A stretch of DNA of 64,000 nt from CALBPI01 sp963922335 (GTDB lineage Bacteria > Pseudomonadota > Gammaproteobacteria > Steroidobacterales > Woeseiaceae), in the NCBI GenBank assembly GCA_963922335.1, contig CAWUIB010000011.1, positions 68,523 through 132,522 of the forward strand, in the 5' to 3' direction. Below, in pieces: positions 49,257 through 58,803 of the stretch (positions within the stretch are counted from its first letter, which is position 1; every line of letters starts with the position of its first letter). The translations under genes and the position numbers were made by a program. Under the pieces are notes generated by a model that did not search any database, was not told the origin of the DNA, and saw only the letters and a list, made by a program, of their open reading frames with translations.

Positions 49257-51611
49257 ATGACTACACAGCGCGGTTTCTTTGCCGAGTTACTCCACCGTCG
49301 TGTCCCGCAGATTCTCGGGCTCTACATTGGTGGTGTTTGGGTAGCCATCGAGATCGGTGGTTGGCTCGGAGAGCAGTTTACGATTCCAGAACGCTTGCCC
49401 GCGTACCTGTTCGTTTTCCTGGTGTTGTTGGTGCCGTCCGTTGCTCTGATCGCGTGGGGGCATGGCGCACCAGGCAAAGACCGGACGACAAAGTTTGAAA
49501 TGGTGTTCGTCCCGCTGAATGTGGTCATCGCGTTAGCGGCTGTGTTCGCGGTACCACCGCAAGCGCCTGAGCAGGACATCGAATTTGTCGCGCAACCTGC
49601 CGCTGCTGAGGCCAAAGACCCGCAAGCGCAGTCAGTACGAGTGCTCGCTTTTTCATTCCGTAACGAAACCGCCGAAGACCCGGACTGGCTCGGGTACGCC
49701 TTTTCGGTGTTGCTCAGCGAGGACATGATTCGTGCCAGCAACTCCTTCCGCGTCTATTCCGTTGTCGAGTCGCCCGACCGAGTGGAGTTCCTAAAGCGCC
49801 GCGGGTTCGACCGTGCGATCCGTGAACCGACTTCCATTCAAGCGGAAATGGCGACACGCACTGGCTTTGAGTATTTTGTTTCTGGTGCGGTACGTGACAC
49901 TGAGACACCGGGACGTTTGAGCGTCAGCTACTCGCTGATGCAAACCAGCGATAATGAAGTGGTGATCTCGGGTAGCACGGAGTTCGATCGTGATGATCTG
50001 TTGGCGGGCGCCGACGCTATTTCTGCCGAGATTCAGGAAGTGCTGGTCGAGATGATCGGGGCAGACGTCGCCAAGCGGCGCGATACCTTGTTGACCGAGT
50101 CACTCACCGAGTCGACCGAGGCATTTGGGCTTTACGTGAACGCGATCGCCGCGAGCACACTGGATAACGACCGGGAGCAGGCTGAAGTGCTGCTAGGGCA
50201 AGCGATCGAGTTGGATCCTGCGTTCGCAGAAGCACGCGCCAACCGCGCCCGGTTGTATTATCTGTCGGGTCGCAATCAGGACGCGCTTGCAGAGATCGAC
50301 GAGACTTTCCGCTTTGATTACCGTCTGTCCAAGTCCTCGCAGTTCATGATGCAGATCAACCGCGGGGTTATCGAGCGTAACCCGCTGCGTTCTATCGATG
50401 TCGCGAAAACCTGGGTCACGGTCCAACCGAACAACGAAGCGGCCCACGCCATGCTCGCACAGATGCTGCAGGTAAACTCTATCGATCTCGAGCTGGCACT
50501 CGAATCGTGGGATCGAGTACGGCAGATCAACCCAAATGCGTTGAACTCATTGCTTGAGTCTGCCCAAATCCAGCGCCAAAGAGGCCTCCTGGATTCCGCG
50601 ATCGAGTACATCGAGACGTACCTTGAGTCGGAGCCGGACAGCTTGTCAGCGCGCCTGTCTCTGGCGCAGGCACAGCTGGACCAGGGAGATTTTGACAATG
50701 CCTTTGCTGAGTTCGAACGCGCCAGTTACTTGGACAATCAGTCCATCAGTGCGTCTCTGGGTGTAATCCGGACACTGTCACAGCGTGGCGATTACGCGCA
50801 GGCCGAAGATCGACTGAGCCGGTTACAGCAGAGAAAGCTGACCGATCAGCAGTTGCTTGAAGCAGCCACTAGCGCAAGCTCCTTGTACCGGCTGAAAGGT
50901 CAGTACTCAAAAGCTATCGCAGAAATGGAGGCGGTCGACGAGGTCGCCCAACGATTGATGAATCCGCTGATTTATCTGCTGCAGGTCAAAGCGCCGTTTG
51001 TTGCCATGAGCAGCTACGCCTCGTCGGATGTGGAGAGCGTCATCGCCGAACTGGACGCTTTGCGTGAGCAAGCGCAGCCGCCATGGGATTCTTTCCTGTA
51101 TTGGTATGACATGACGCCCTATGGTTTGTATGACTTCGCTGACGAATACATCGCGTCAAAGGAGAAGGCAGCCCCGGTACTTCGCAACAGTCCGAACGCG
51201 AACTTCCAGATGATGATGTTGGCAGCTGACGCTCAGGAGTCGTTATACAAGAATGATAATGAGCGCGCGCTAGAGTTAACGAATCGCGCCATCGAGCTCA
51301 CCGGGGAGTCGCTGCTCAATGTGATTGCGGCGGACGAATTGACCAACATTCTCGCGGGCATGTACGACGTCTTACGCAAAGCGGGAGAGCCAGAGCGTGC
51401 TATCGAGGGCTTGTTGCCGTTGATCGATAAGTTTCCAGGGCATGCACTTGCGCATCTGAGATTGGCGCAGGCCTACGAAGCGGCCGGCGACACGACCAAG
51501 TCGATTGATGCTCTCGAGGAAGCGTTGATGATTTGGCAGGATGCTGACGAAACTTTTGTCTACCTGCTGGAGGCTAAAGCCCTGCAAGAGCGGTTAGGGT
51601 CAGACGTCTGA
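49257..51611 (+). CDS. Membrane-anchored TPR protein
   Basis: A 784-residue protein. The N-terminus has the FFAELLHRRVPQILGLYIGG segment and two more helices (about 44-66 and 83-103) that in many bacteria precede a TolB/FlgO-like domain. Here that domain starts SVRVLAFSFRNETAEDPDWLGYAFSVLLSED (about 127-155, shown as SVRVLAFSFRNETAEDPDWL). About ten TPR units fill 290-780. CadC- or adenylate-cyclase-type output domains, common in relatives, are missing. It may be a scaffold or sensor; the function is unknown. It is divergent from the Cpx-like operon and may share the TTGAC box. Confidence 0.75.
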   Translation: MTTQRGFFAELLHRRVPQILGLYIGGVWVAIEIGGWLGEQFTIPERLPAYLFVFLVLLVPSVALIAWGHGAPGKDRTTKFEMVFVPLNVVIALAAVFAVPPQAPEQDIEFVAQPAAAEAKDPQAQSVRVLAFSFRNETAEDPDWLGYAFSVLLSEDMIRASNSFRVYSVVESPDRVEFLKRRGFDRAIREPTSIQAEMATRTGFEYFVSGAVRDTETPGRLSVSYSLMQTSDNEVVISGSTEFDRDDLLAGADAISAEIQEVLVEMIGADVAKRRDTLLTESLTESTEAFGLYVNAIAASTLDNDREQAEVLLGQAIELDPAFAEARANRARLYYLSGRNQDALAEIDETFRFDYRLSKSSQFMMQINRGVIERNPLRSIDVAKTWVTVQPNNEAAHAMLAQMLQVNSIDLELALESWDRVRQINPNALNSLLESAQIQRQRGLLDSAIEYIETYLESEPDSLSARLSLAQAQLDQGDFDNAFAEFERASYLDNQSISASLGVIRTLSQRGDYAQAEDRLSRLQQRKLTDQQLLEAATSASSLYRLKGQYSKAIAEMEAVDEVAQRLMNPLIYLLQVKAPFVAMSSYASSDVESVIAELDALREQAQPPWDSFLYWYDMTPYGLYDFADEYIASKEKAAPVLRNSPNANFQMMMLAADAQESLYKNDNERALELTNRAIELTGESLLNVIAADELTNILAGMYDVLRKAGEPERAIEGLLPLIDKFPGHALAHLRLAQAYEAAGDTTKSIDALEEALMIWQDADETFVYLLEAKALQERLGSDV

Positions 51612-53396
51612 GCCAGCCGCCATGCCGGTTTGGACCTGCCACAGTTGGGCGTAGATCCCACCGGCCTTGAACAACGCTTCGTGCGTGCCTGCCTCAGTGA
51701 TGCGGCCCTGGTCAATGACGTAGATTTGATCCGCGTTCACCACGGTGGATAGTCTGTGCGCAATGACGATGCTGGTGCGGGTTCTGGAGAGACGCGCCAG
51801 TGAACGCTGGATTGCCGCCTCGGTCTCATTGTCCACCGCAGACGTCGCCTCATCGAGGATGAGTATGGGTGGGTCTTTGAGTAAAGCCCGTGCGATGGAG
51901 AGTCGCTGACGTTGGCCTCCCGAGAGTTTCTGACCCTGCTCACCGACCAAGGTGTCGAGACCTTCGGGTAGCTTGTCGATGAATTCGCGAGCTTCGGCCG
52001 CATCGATGGCAGCGATCACCTCCTCATCCGATGCGTCCAAGCGTCCGTAAGCGATGTTCTCCCGCACAGTGCCATGGAACAAAAAGACATCCTGGCTGAC
52101 CAGACCAATCTGACCTCGGAGGCTCGCGAGTGTGCTCTCCGCGATATCCTGGCCACCGATGCTGATGCTGCCGGATTGCGGCAGGTAGAACCGCAGCAAA
52201 AGCTTGATGATCGTGCTCTTTCCCGAACCCGTCTGTCCGACCAGCGCAACGGTCTGACCCGACTGGATGTTCAGTGCGATGTCCTTTAATACCGGCACGT
52301 CGTCTCTATAGGCGAAGTTGACGTTCTCAAAGCGAATATCGCCGCGCGGGTCGGACAGCGCTTTGGCGGTCTCGCTATCGCGGATCCTGACCGGCACCTC
52401 GAGCAGGTCAAGAATGCGTCGCGTCGATGCCATCGCACGTTCGTAGAGATCGACCGTGTTGGCAAGATCGGTGAGCGGCCAGAGCAGGCGCTGCGTCAAG
52501 AACACCAGCACGCCATAGGCGCCAACATTCATCTCCCCGTTCAGTACCTTGTAACCGCCGAACAGGAACGTTGCGACGAAGCCCGCCAGGATCGCCATCC
52601 GGATCACCGGGATGAACGCAGAGCTCACCGCGATAGCTTTCCGATTGGCGCGTACGTATTCGCGCGATGCTTTATCCATCCGTTCAACTTCGAGCTTCTC
52701 GGTCGCGAAACTCTTGATGGTCATGATCGCCGAGATGTTCGCGGCCAGTCGGCTGGAGAGGTGTCCAACGCGGTCGCGGACGCCGGCATAAAGCGGTTGG
52801 GCGCGACGCTGGAAGTAGAAAGCACCGATCACGATGACCGGGATCGGTGTAAACGCGATTAACGCGATGCTCGGCGAAACGAGAAAAAACACCCCGCCGA
52901 CAGAGATCAGCGTCGTGGCCACCTGGATGAGCGAGTTGGCGCCAGTGTCCAGGAAGCGCTCCAGTTGGTTGACGTCGTCATTCAGGATGGCGACGACGTT
53001 GCCTGCGCGTGTTTGCTCGAACCACGACAAATCCAGCTGCTGCGTATGCTCGTAGGTGTCCATCCTGAGGCGGTGTTGCAAGTCCTGCGCGAGGTTGCGC
53101 CACCCCACGAGGAGCAGGTATTCGAACACCGACTCCCCGACCCAGATCAACAGCGTCAGCAGAGCCAGAAGTAACATCTGATCGCGCGGCGCCGTAATGC
53201 CCAGCTCGGCGACGAATGAGTCCTGCTGACGGACAACCACATCGATGGCGATGCCGATCAGGATCTCCGGCATCACGTCAAACAGCTTGTTCATCACAGA
53301 GCAGAAACTGGCGAACCAGATCCGGCCTCTGAACGGCGTTGCATATCGAAGCAGGCGACGGAGTGCGGTAAAGGAAGTTTGGGATGAGACGCTCAC
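51600..53396 (-). CDS. ABC exporter, MsbA/multidrug type (fused TMD-NBD)
   Basis: A 598-residue half-transporter: six membrane helices (about 25-310), then the ATPase with Walker A VALVGQTGSGKSTII, Q loop, signature LSGGQRQRLSIARAL, Walker B ILILDEATSAVD and H loop VIAHRLSTV. Homodimers export lipids or drugs from the inner membrane. The substrate cannot be read. The first gene of its strand in this block; its 3' end overlaps the convergent TPR gene by 12 bases. Confidence 0.92.
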   Translation of the reverse strand: MSVSSQTSFTALRRLLRYATPFRGRIWFASFCSVMNKLFDVMPEILIGIAIDVVVRQQDSFVAELGITAPRDQMLLLALLTLLIWVGESVFEYLLLVGWRNLAQDLQHRLRMDTYEHTQQLDLSWFEQTRAGNVVAILNDDVNQLERFLDTGANSLIQVATTLISVGGVFFLVSPSIALIAFTPIPVIVIGAFYFQRRAQPLYAGVRDRVGHLSSRLAANISAIMTIKSFATEKLEVERMDKASREYVRANRKAIAVSSAFIPVIRMAILAGFVATFLFGGYKVLNGEMNVGAYGVLVFLTQRLLWPLTDLANTVDLYERAMASTRRILDLLEVPVRIRDSETAKALSDPRGDIRFENVNFAYRDDVPVLKDIALNIQSGQTVALVGQTGSGKSTIIKLLLRFYLPQSGSISIGGQDIAESTLASLRGQIGLVSQDVFLFHGTVRENIAYGRLDASDEEVIAAIDAAEAREFIDKLPEGLDTLVGEQGQKLSGGQRQRLSIARALLKDPPILILDEATSAVDNETEAAIQRSLARLSRTRTSIVIAHRLSTVVNADQIYVIDQGRITEAGTHEALFKAGGIYAQLWQVQTGMAAGSDV

Positions 53397-53503
53397 GCGA
53401 GGCAGTGTATCAGCGTCTGCTGGCGAAACCTTCGATCGGCGCCTTGAGTGCCTGGAGACCTGCGGTTATTCTGGCGCACCGGCGCGTCAGGATAGAGTCC
53501 AGC

Positions 53504-54493
53504 ATGAGTGTTTTTGGCACCGAATTTTGCGAGCAGTATGCGCTTGCACACTACGACGGTGAGTCCTGGCAGGGCGGCGATCTGATCCCATTAGAGCCGC
53601 TTGCATTGCATCCGGCGGCCCACGTATTTCATTACGCGAGCACCTGCTTCGAGGGGTTTAAGGCCTACCGGTGGGGCGACGGTTCCGTGCACGTATTTCG
53701 CCTGGATGATCACGTTGCTCGGATGCAAAAAAGCGCAGCCTCGCTGATGTTGCCAATACCGGACGCCGATTTGCTGCGGGATATGGTGTTGCGAATCGTC
53801 GATGCGAGCCGGGACCAGATTCCAGAGTTGCCTGGTGCGCTGTATTTGCGTCCTACATTAATAGGTACGCTACCCAACATTGGGGCGGCTGCGTCGCCGA
53901 GTACAGAGGCAAAGCTCTTCGTATTGGCTTCGCCGGTCGGCGATTACTTCGCCGGCGGTATGCGTCCGCTCAAGATTCTGATCGACGATGAGAATGCGCG
54001 CTCCACGCGACAGCTCGGCAGCACAAAAACTGGCGGTAACTATGCCGCAGCGCTGGGTCCAACACTGGCGGCCAAAGCGAAGTACGGCGTCGATCAGGTG
54101 CTGTTTTGCCCTAGCTCGGATGTGCAGGAGACGGGCGCCGCTAATTTCATTCTGATCGGTGAAGACCGCGTGCAAACCAAGCCGCTGGACTCGTCTTTCC
54201 TGCACGGCATCACGCGCGCATCGATCCTTCAGCTCGCAGAGGATCTCGGTTTCGATGTTGTGCTCGAGGATTTCACTGTGGCCGCGCTTATCGACGCGCT
54301 CGCCACCCATGACGCCGCACTTTCAGGCACCGCAGCGAGTCTCACACCGATTGGCACGATGATTTACCGGGACAAGGAGTACCCCGTGAACCCCGGCAGT
54401 GAGTATGCGAACACACTCAAGCTGCGCGCCGCGCTCTCAGCAGTGCATAGCGGAGAGCGCGACGACCAACACGGTTGGTTGACCCGCGTTTAA
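53504..54493 (+). CDS. ilvE: Branched-chain amino acid aminotransferase
   Basis: PLP-dependent class IV aminotransferase for Leu, Ile and Val (EC 2.6.1.42). It has 329 residues of the type II (BCAT, eukaryote-like) branch. The PLP Lys is Lys175 in LGSTKTGGNYAAAL. The YASTCFEGFKAYRW segment and the phosphate-binding TGAANFILIGED and GITRASIL segments are typical. The ATG at 53504 follows AGGATAGAG. The longer frame overlaps the ABC gene start and is not used. Confidence 0.93.
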   Translation: MSVFGTEFCEQYALAHYDGESWQGGDLIPLEPLALHPAAHVFHYASTCFEGFKAYRWGDGSVHVFRLDDHVARMQKSAASLMLPIPDADLLRDMVLRIVDASRDQIPELPGALYLRPTLIGTLPNIGAAASPSTEAKLFVLASPVGDYFAGGMRPLKILIDDENARSTRQLGSTKTGGNYAAALGPTLAAKAKYGVDQVLFCPSSDVQETGAANFILIGEDRVQTKPLDSSFLHGITRASILQLAEDLGFDVVLEDFTVAALIDALATHDAALSGTAASLTPIGTMIYRDKEYPVNPGSEYANTLKLRAALSAVHSGERDDQHGWLTRV

Positions 54494-55119
54494 GCAGCCT
54501 GGGTGGCCGAATCAGCCACTAGTGCTTCAGCGATCCTGGCCAGCTCATCACCGGCCGCAGCCAGGCTGACGTCGGCAGCGAAGTTCAGTCGATCCGCGGC
54601 CACAGTCGTGATGTCGGTGATGCCGAGGAAACTCAGGAATTGCCGGACATGCGGCGTTGCGAAGTCGGCCGCGGAGTCCACGGGAACGCCGCCAGACGTG
54701 ACGACGATAACCGCGCGCTTGCCCGTTAGCAGACCCTCGGGCCCGTTCTCCGTATAGCGAAACGTCCGTCCCGCGCGAGCGACCTGATCGAACCACGCCT
54801 TCAATGACGCGGGAACGCCAAAGTTGTAGAGCGGCACACCCACGACGACAACGTCGGCGGCTTCGAGCTCTTGAAGCAGCACATCGGAAAAGGCGAGTGC
54901 GGAGCGATCTTCGTGACTGCGCTGGTCTTCGGGCGTGAACGTCGCGCTCACCCAGCTTTCGTCGATCAGTGGGACGCCTTTGGCAACGTCGCGTTCGGTG
55001 ACTTCGGTCTGTGCGTGCGCGGAAACCTGTTCAATGAAGCGATTCGTCAGTTCACGTGACTGCGATGCTGACGATCTGGCGCTGCTCTGGACGTTTAGAA
55101 TGTTGATAGCGGTGGACAT
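54490..55119 (-). CDS. azoR: FMN-dependent NADH-azoreductase
   Basis: A 209-residue flavodoxin-like enzyme reducing quinones and azo compounds with NADH (EC 1.7.1.17 type). It has the FMN-binding pattern of AzoR: SSARSSASQSRELT (phosphate loop), VPLYNFGVPASLKAWFDQVARAG, and VVTSGGVP. The ATG at 55119 begins the domain. Divergent from a LysR regulator that probably controls it, as in other azoR loci. Its stop overlaps ilvE by four bases. Confidence 0.92.
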   Translation of the reverse strand: MSTAINILNVQSSARSSASQSRELTNRFIEQVSAHAQTEVTERDVAKGVPLIDESWVSATFTPEDQRSHEDRSALAFSDVLLQELEAADVVVVGVPLYNFGVPASLKAWFDQVARAGRTFRYTENGPEGLLTGKRAVIVVTSGGVPVDSAADFATPHVRQFLSFLGITDITTVAADRLNFAADVSLAAAGDELARIAEALVADSATQAA

Positions 55120-55197
55120 AGGACTCACTCCATACATGACTTTGGAGCTAAGCATGTACGTTCCAATTTAGGAGATAAACACTACAAAAAATAAATA

Positions 55198-55220
55198 ATT
55201 GTTGCCAAAATAAGAACAAT
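55198..55220 (+). promoter_or_regulatory. LysR-type operator ATTGTT-N11-AACAAT
   Basis: A perfect inverted repeat with an 11-bp centre, containing the T-N11-A core expected of LysR-type sites. The right arm overlaps the LysR start codon (ATG 55219-55221). Binding would repress the regulator and could activate azoR. Confidence 0.65.
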
Positions 55221-56160
55221 GGCAAGATTCCAAGAACTCGAGTGCTTCGTTGCAGTGGTTGAGACCGGCAGCATAACGGCAGCCGCGGATCGCCTTGAGC
55301 TAGCCAAGAGTGCGGTGAGCCGCAGGCTGGCCGCGCTCGAAAAGCGCCTGAGTGTGCAATTGCTGAACCGAACGACTCGGGCGATTGATCTCACCAATAC
55401 CGGCCGCGCCTTCTACGAGCGTGCTGTCGCCGTGCTATCGGATTTGGCGGAGGCGGAATCGGCCGTTGCGCAGGAGCGTGGCACACTATCGGGGGTATTG
55501 CGTCTGGCGCTACCACTGTCGTTCAGTGTTCGCCATATGGGCGAGCCACTCAGCGCGTTTCTTGCTCAGCACCCGGAAGTTCAGTGTCAGATCGATCTCA
55601 ACGACAGGCGGGTCGATCTGGTCGCCGAGGGAGTCGACCTTGCGCTTCGAATCGGAGTGTTGGAGGAATCTACTCTGGTCGCCCGCAAGCTGTTCGATGC
55701 TTCGGCGACGGTGTGCGCAAGCCCGGATTATCTCGAACGCCGCGGTGCACCCACCCAACCGCATGAGCTTATCGATCACGACGTGCTGGTCTATGCCAAT
55801 GCGAGAGAGCCCGAGATCTGGTCCTTCACGGAGGCGTCCGGTGCGCGCATCAGGGCGCCGTTGCGCCCAAAAGTCTCTGCGAGTAACGGTGATTTACTCA
55901 GCAGGCTTGCTGAGCAGGGGCAGGGCATCATCCAGCAGCCAACGTTCATGCTCGACGATGCGTTACGCCGCGGTACGTTGGTTCCGATTCTCCGCGAGTA
56001 TCGACTGCCTGTGATTCCGGCGCACGCGGTCTATCCGCACACGCGTCACCTGTCATTCCGCGTTCGGGCTTTCATCGATCATCTCGTTGCCTGGTTTGCC
56101 GACGACCTGCCCTGGGATACCGCTCTCGATAACCCGATGCTTGCAAGGGAGCGGAACTAG
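55219..56160 (+). CDS. LysR family transcriptional regulator
   Basis: A 313-residue regulator with an N-terminal winged HTH (1-60, SITAAADRLELAKSAVSRRLAALEKR, shown as SITAAADRLELAKSAVSRRL) and a C-terminal effector-binding domain. It resembles the AaeR/DsdC-like branch that often sits beside flavin reductases. The start codon lies inside its predicted operator, so initiation is likely repressed by its own product. No convincing Shine-Dalgarno is visible. Confidence 0.9.
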   Translation: MARFQELECFVAVVETGSITAAADRLELAKSAVSRRLAALEKRLSVQLLNRTTRAIDLTNTGRAFYERAVAVLSDLAEAESAVAQERGTLSGVLRLALPLSFSVRHMGEPLSAFLAQHPEVQCQIDLNDRRVDLVAEGVDLALRIGVLEESTLVARKLFDASATVCASPDYLERRGAPTQPHELIDHDVLVYANAREPEIWSFTEASGARIRAPLRPKVSASNGDLLSRLAEQGQGIIQQPTFMLDDALRRGTLVPILREYRLPVIPAHAVYPHTRHLSFRVRAFIDHLVAWFADDLPWDTALDNPMLARERN

Positions 56161-56239
56161 TCGGATAGTCCTGCTTCCGACCTGCGCTGTTCGCGAAGCG
56201 CGAGATCCTAATCCAGCGCATTTTTCAGGGAGCGAGCCG

Positions 56240-57127
56240 TTGGCTGAACCCGATCAGGCTGCGGCACGCGAAGGCGTGATTGCGGCGATTACCGCCTACA
56301 CCATCTGGGGTTTCCTGCCGGTTTACCTGATCTTCACGATTGCGGTCCCGGCAACCGAGCTGCTGATGCACCGAATCGTCTGGAGCATCCCGTTTGGTGC
56401 GATCATCATTAGCGTGCGCCATCAGTGGCGAGACGTGCTGGATGCTCTGACGAAACCCAGGCGTCTCGGTTGGCTGTCGTTGGCGGCATTCTTCATCGCA
56501 GTGAATTGGCTGGTCTACATCATCGCGGTGCAAAACCAGCAGATTTTTCAGGCTAGCCTCGGCTACTACATCAATCCGCTGGTTTATGTGCTGGTCGGGG
56601 TCGCGTTCTTTGGTGAAAAGCTGCGTGCGCTGCAGCTGGTCGCCGTGGCGCTGGCAACTGCCGGCGTGCTGGTGCTGACCGTCAGTGGTGGCGAGTTTCC
56701 ACTGGTCTCGCTGGTCCTTGCGATCTCTTTCACCATCTACGGGGTCATTCGAAAGCAGATTTCCGTCGGCGCCATGCCCGGGCTTTTTGTCGAGACTCTG
56801 CTGCTCCTGCCCATCGCGCTGGGCGGTCTTATCTGGCTCACGTCACACGGATCGGCAGCGTACGCACAGGCTTCACCGACACTGATGGCATTGATTGTGT
56901 TCGCGGGTCCACTGACCGTGGTTCCATTGCTTTGCTTCGCCATTGCGGCTCGGCGACTGCGCTTATCGACTATCGGATTTCTTCAGTTCATTGGTCCAAC
57001 GTTGCAGTTCGCCGTCGGTTGGTACAACGGTGAAAGCCTGACGCCGGCAAGGACGGTTTGCTTTTCGTTGATCTGGATTGCGGTGGTGGTCTTCTGCATC
57101 GATTCGCTGAGGCGAAACAAAGGCTAG
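56240..57127 (+). CDS. rarD: RarD/EamA-type transporter
   Basis: A 295-residue inner-membrane protein with ten helices in two EamA repeats (RarD family, predicted chloramphenicol-sensitive permease). The family segments GVIAAITAYTIWGFLPVYL, HRIVWSIPFGAIII and ASLGYYINPLVYVLVG are present. It probably exports a small metabolite. TTG start at 56240 with AGGGAG eight bases upstream; the length then equals the family norm. Longer frame from 56087 overlaps the LysR gene. Confidence 0.88.
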   Translation: MAEPDQAAAREGVIAAITAYTIWGFLPVYLIFTIAVPATELLMHRIVWSIPFGAIIISVRHQWRDVLDALTKPRRLGWLSLAAFFIAVNWLVYIIAVQNQQIFQASLGYYINPLVYVLVGVAFFGEKLRALQLVAVALATAGVLVLTVSGGEFPLVSLVLAISFTIYGVIRKQISVGAMPGLFVETLLLLPIALGGLIWLTSHGSAAYAQASPTLMALIVFAGPLTVVPLLCFAIAARRLRLSTIGFLQFIGPTLQFAVGWYNGESLTPARTVCFSLIWIAVVVFCIDSLRRNKG

Positions 57128-57158
57128 TCCGGCAGGCCTGATCCGATACACTAGCGCC

Positions 57159-58793
57159 ATGAGTTCGCAGCTGCGCAACACCAATATGGAGCGTCTCGAG
57201 CGCGAGTCGTTCGATGTGCTTGTGATCGGCGCCGGCATCAACGGTGCAGTCAGCGCAGCGGCGCTCGCCGGCAAAGGCGCCAAAGTTGCGATCGTCGACG
57301 CCGGAGACTTTGCCGGCGAAACCAGCTCACACTCATCCAATCTCGCGTGGGGCGGCATCAAGTACCTCGAGAATCAGGAGTTTGGGCTGGTCTGGAACTT
57401 GTGTGCCAGCCGTAATGAACTGATGCGAGCCTACCCCTCTACGGTTAAGGAAGCTCGCTTTATCGCAGCGGTACCTAACAAGTTTCGCTGGCCGCGATTT
57501 GTGCTGTATCTCGGCGCGTTGCTTTACTGGGCATTCGGTCGCTTTCGGACCCAAATGCCACACTATTTGTCGGAAGCGAGTCTCATTGGCCGCGAACCGG
57601 TGCTGCGCGCGGAGTTCACCAATGGAGGTATGGAGTACTCAGACTGCTATCTCTACGACAACGATGCCCGCTTCGTTTTTAACTTTGTCCGCACCGCGAT
57701 GGACAGCAGTGCCGTGGCGGCGAATTACGTTCGAGTCACGAAGACCGATCGTGATGACGGAGGCTGGCAGGTCTTACTGCGCGACGAGGAAACCGGCCGT
57801 GAATTCACCACTCGAGCCAAGACGCTCGTCAACGCTTGTGGGCCTCAGGTCGACGCGCTGAATCATTTGACCGGCCAGAAGACCGAGCATCGCCATGTGT
57901 TTTCCAAAGGGATTCATCTGATCGTCGATCGCGTGACCGACAGCAAACGCATCCTGACGTCATTTGCATCCGACGGCCGTTTGTATTTTGCAATTCCGAT
58001 GGGCAGTCGGACTTGCATCGGTACGACGGATACCCGCGTTGAACACTGGGAGACGGCGGTTACCGAGGACGATCGTCAGTTTGTCCTCGACAACGCCAAC
58101 CAACTACTGAAGCTTGATCAACCGTTGACCCGCGACGACATCATTGCAGAGCGCTGTGGCGTGCGCCCACTGGCCGTGAAGTCGGGCAACGCGAATGGTG
58201 ACTGGCTGGATTTGTCTCGCAAGCACGCGATCGATATCGATCACAAACAGAAAATGCTCTCGATCTTCGGCGGTAAGCTCACCGATTGTCTGAACGTCGG
58301 CAACGAAGTGTGTGATGTGATCAATGAATTTGGCGTCGCGCTACCGCTGCAGGGGCGTCGTTGGTACGGGGAGCCCGGACCCGAGGCGCAGCGAGAATTC
58401 CTGCGTCAGGCTGAGTTGATGGATCTCGATGCGCATACGCATCCGAACTCCACTGAGCCGCTCACGCAACGATTCTGGCGACGTTACGGCGCCAACGCCA
58501 TCGGTATGCTCGAGCGCATTCGTGAAAATCCTGCCATGGCCGAACCATTGATGAAAAACGCTGACTATTTGCGTTGCGAGATCGATTACACGGCGCGACG
58601 TGAGATGGTGACAAGGCTCGACGACTTCTTGCGCAGACGTTCGAAGATCACGCAGGTGGTGCGCGAGGAAGAGGTCATCGCTGCACCTGGGTTAGGCGTT
58701 GCCTGCGGCATATTTTTTGGTGACCAGGCGCAAGCGAAACTGGATGAATATCTCTCCCGGAACGATCCGGGCGAAAACCGATTGGCTTCCTGA
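57159..58793 (+). CDS. glpD: Glycerol-3-phosphate dehydrogenase (FAD, membrane-associated)
   Basis: A 544-residue flavoprotein oxidising sn-glycerol-3-phosphate to dihydroxyacetone phosphate and passing electrons to ubiquinone (EC 1.1.5.3). The FAD motif is GAGINGAV (24-31), followed by the GlpD signature SSHSSNLAWGGIKYLE and later GTTDTRVEHW and FGGKLTDCLNVG. It would support glycerol or lipid use and links to the DHAP made by the aldolase at 61307. No glpK or glpF is in the window. Confidence 0.92.
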   Translation: MSSQLRNTNMERLERESFDVLVIGAGINGAVSAAALAGKGAKVAIVDAGDFAGETSSHSSNLAWGGIKYLENQEFGLVWNLCASRNELMRAYPSTVKEARFIAAVPNKFRWPRFVLYLGALLYWAFGRFRTQMPHYLSEASLIGREPVLRAEFTNGGMEYSDCYLYDNDARFVFNFVRTAMDSSAVAANYVRVTKTDRDDGGWQVLLRDEETGREFTTRAKTLVNACGPQVDALNHLTGQKTEHRHVFSKGIHLIVDRVTDSKRILTSFASDGRLYFAIPMGSRTCIGTTDTRVEHWETAVTEDDRQFVLDNANQLLKLDQPLTRDDIIAERCGVRPLAVKSGNANGDWLDLSRKHAIDIDHKQKMLSIFGGKLTDCLNVGNEVCDVINEFGVALPLQGRRWYGEPGPEAQREFLRQAELMDLDAHTHPNSTEPLTQRFWRRYGANAIGMLERIRENPAMAEPLMKNADYLRCEIDYTARREMVTRLDDFLRRRSKITQVVREEEVIAAPGLGVACGIFFGDQAQAKLDEYLSRNDPGENRLAS

Positions 58794-58803
58794 GGGGGAA
58801 AGC

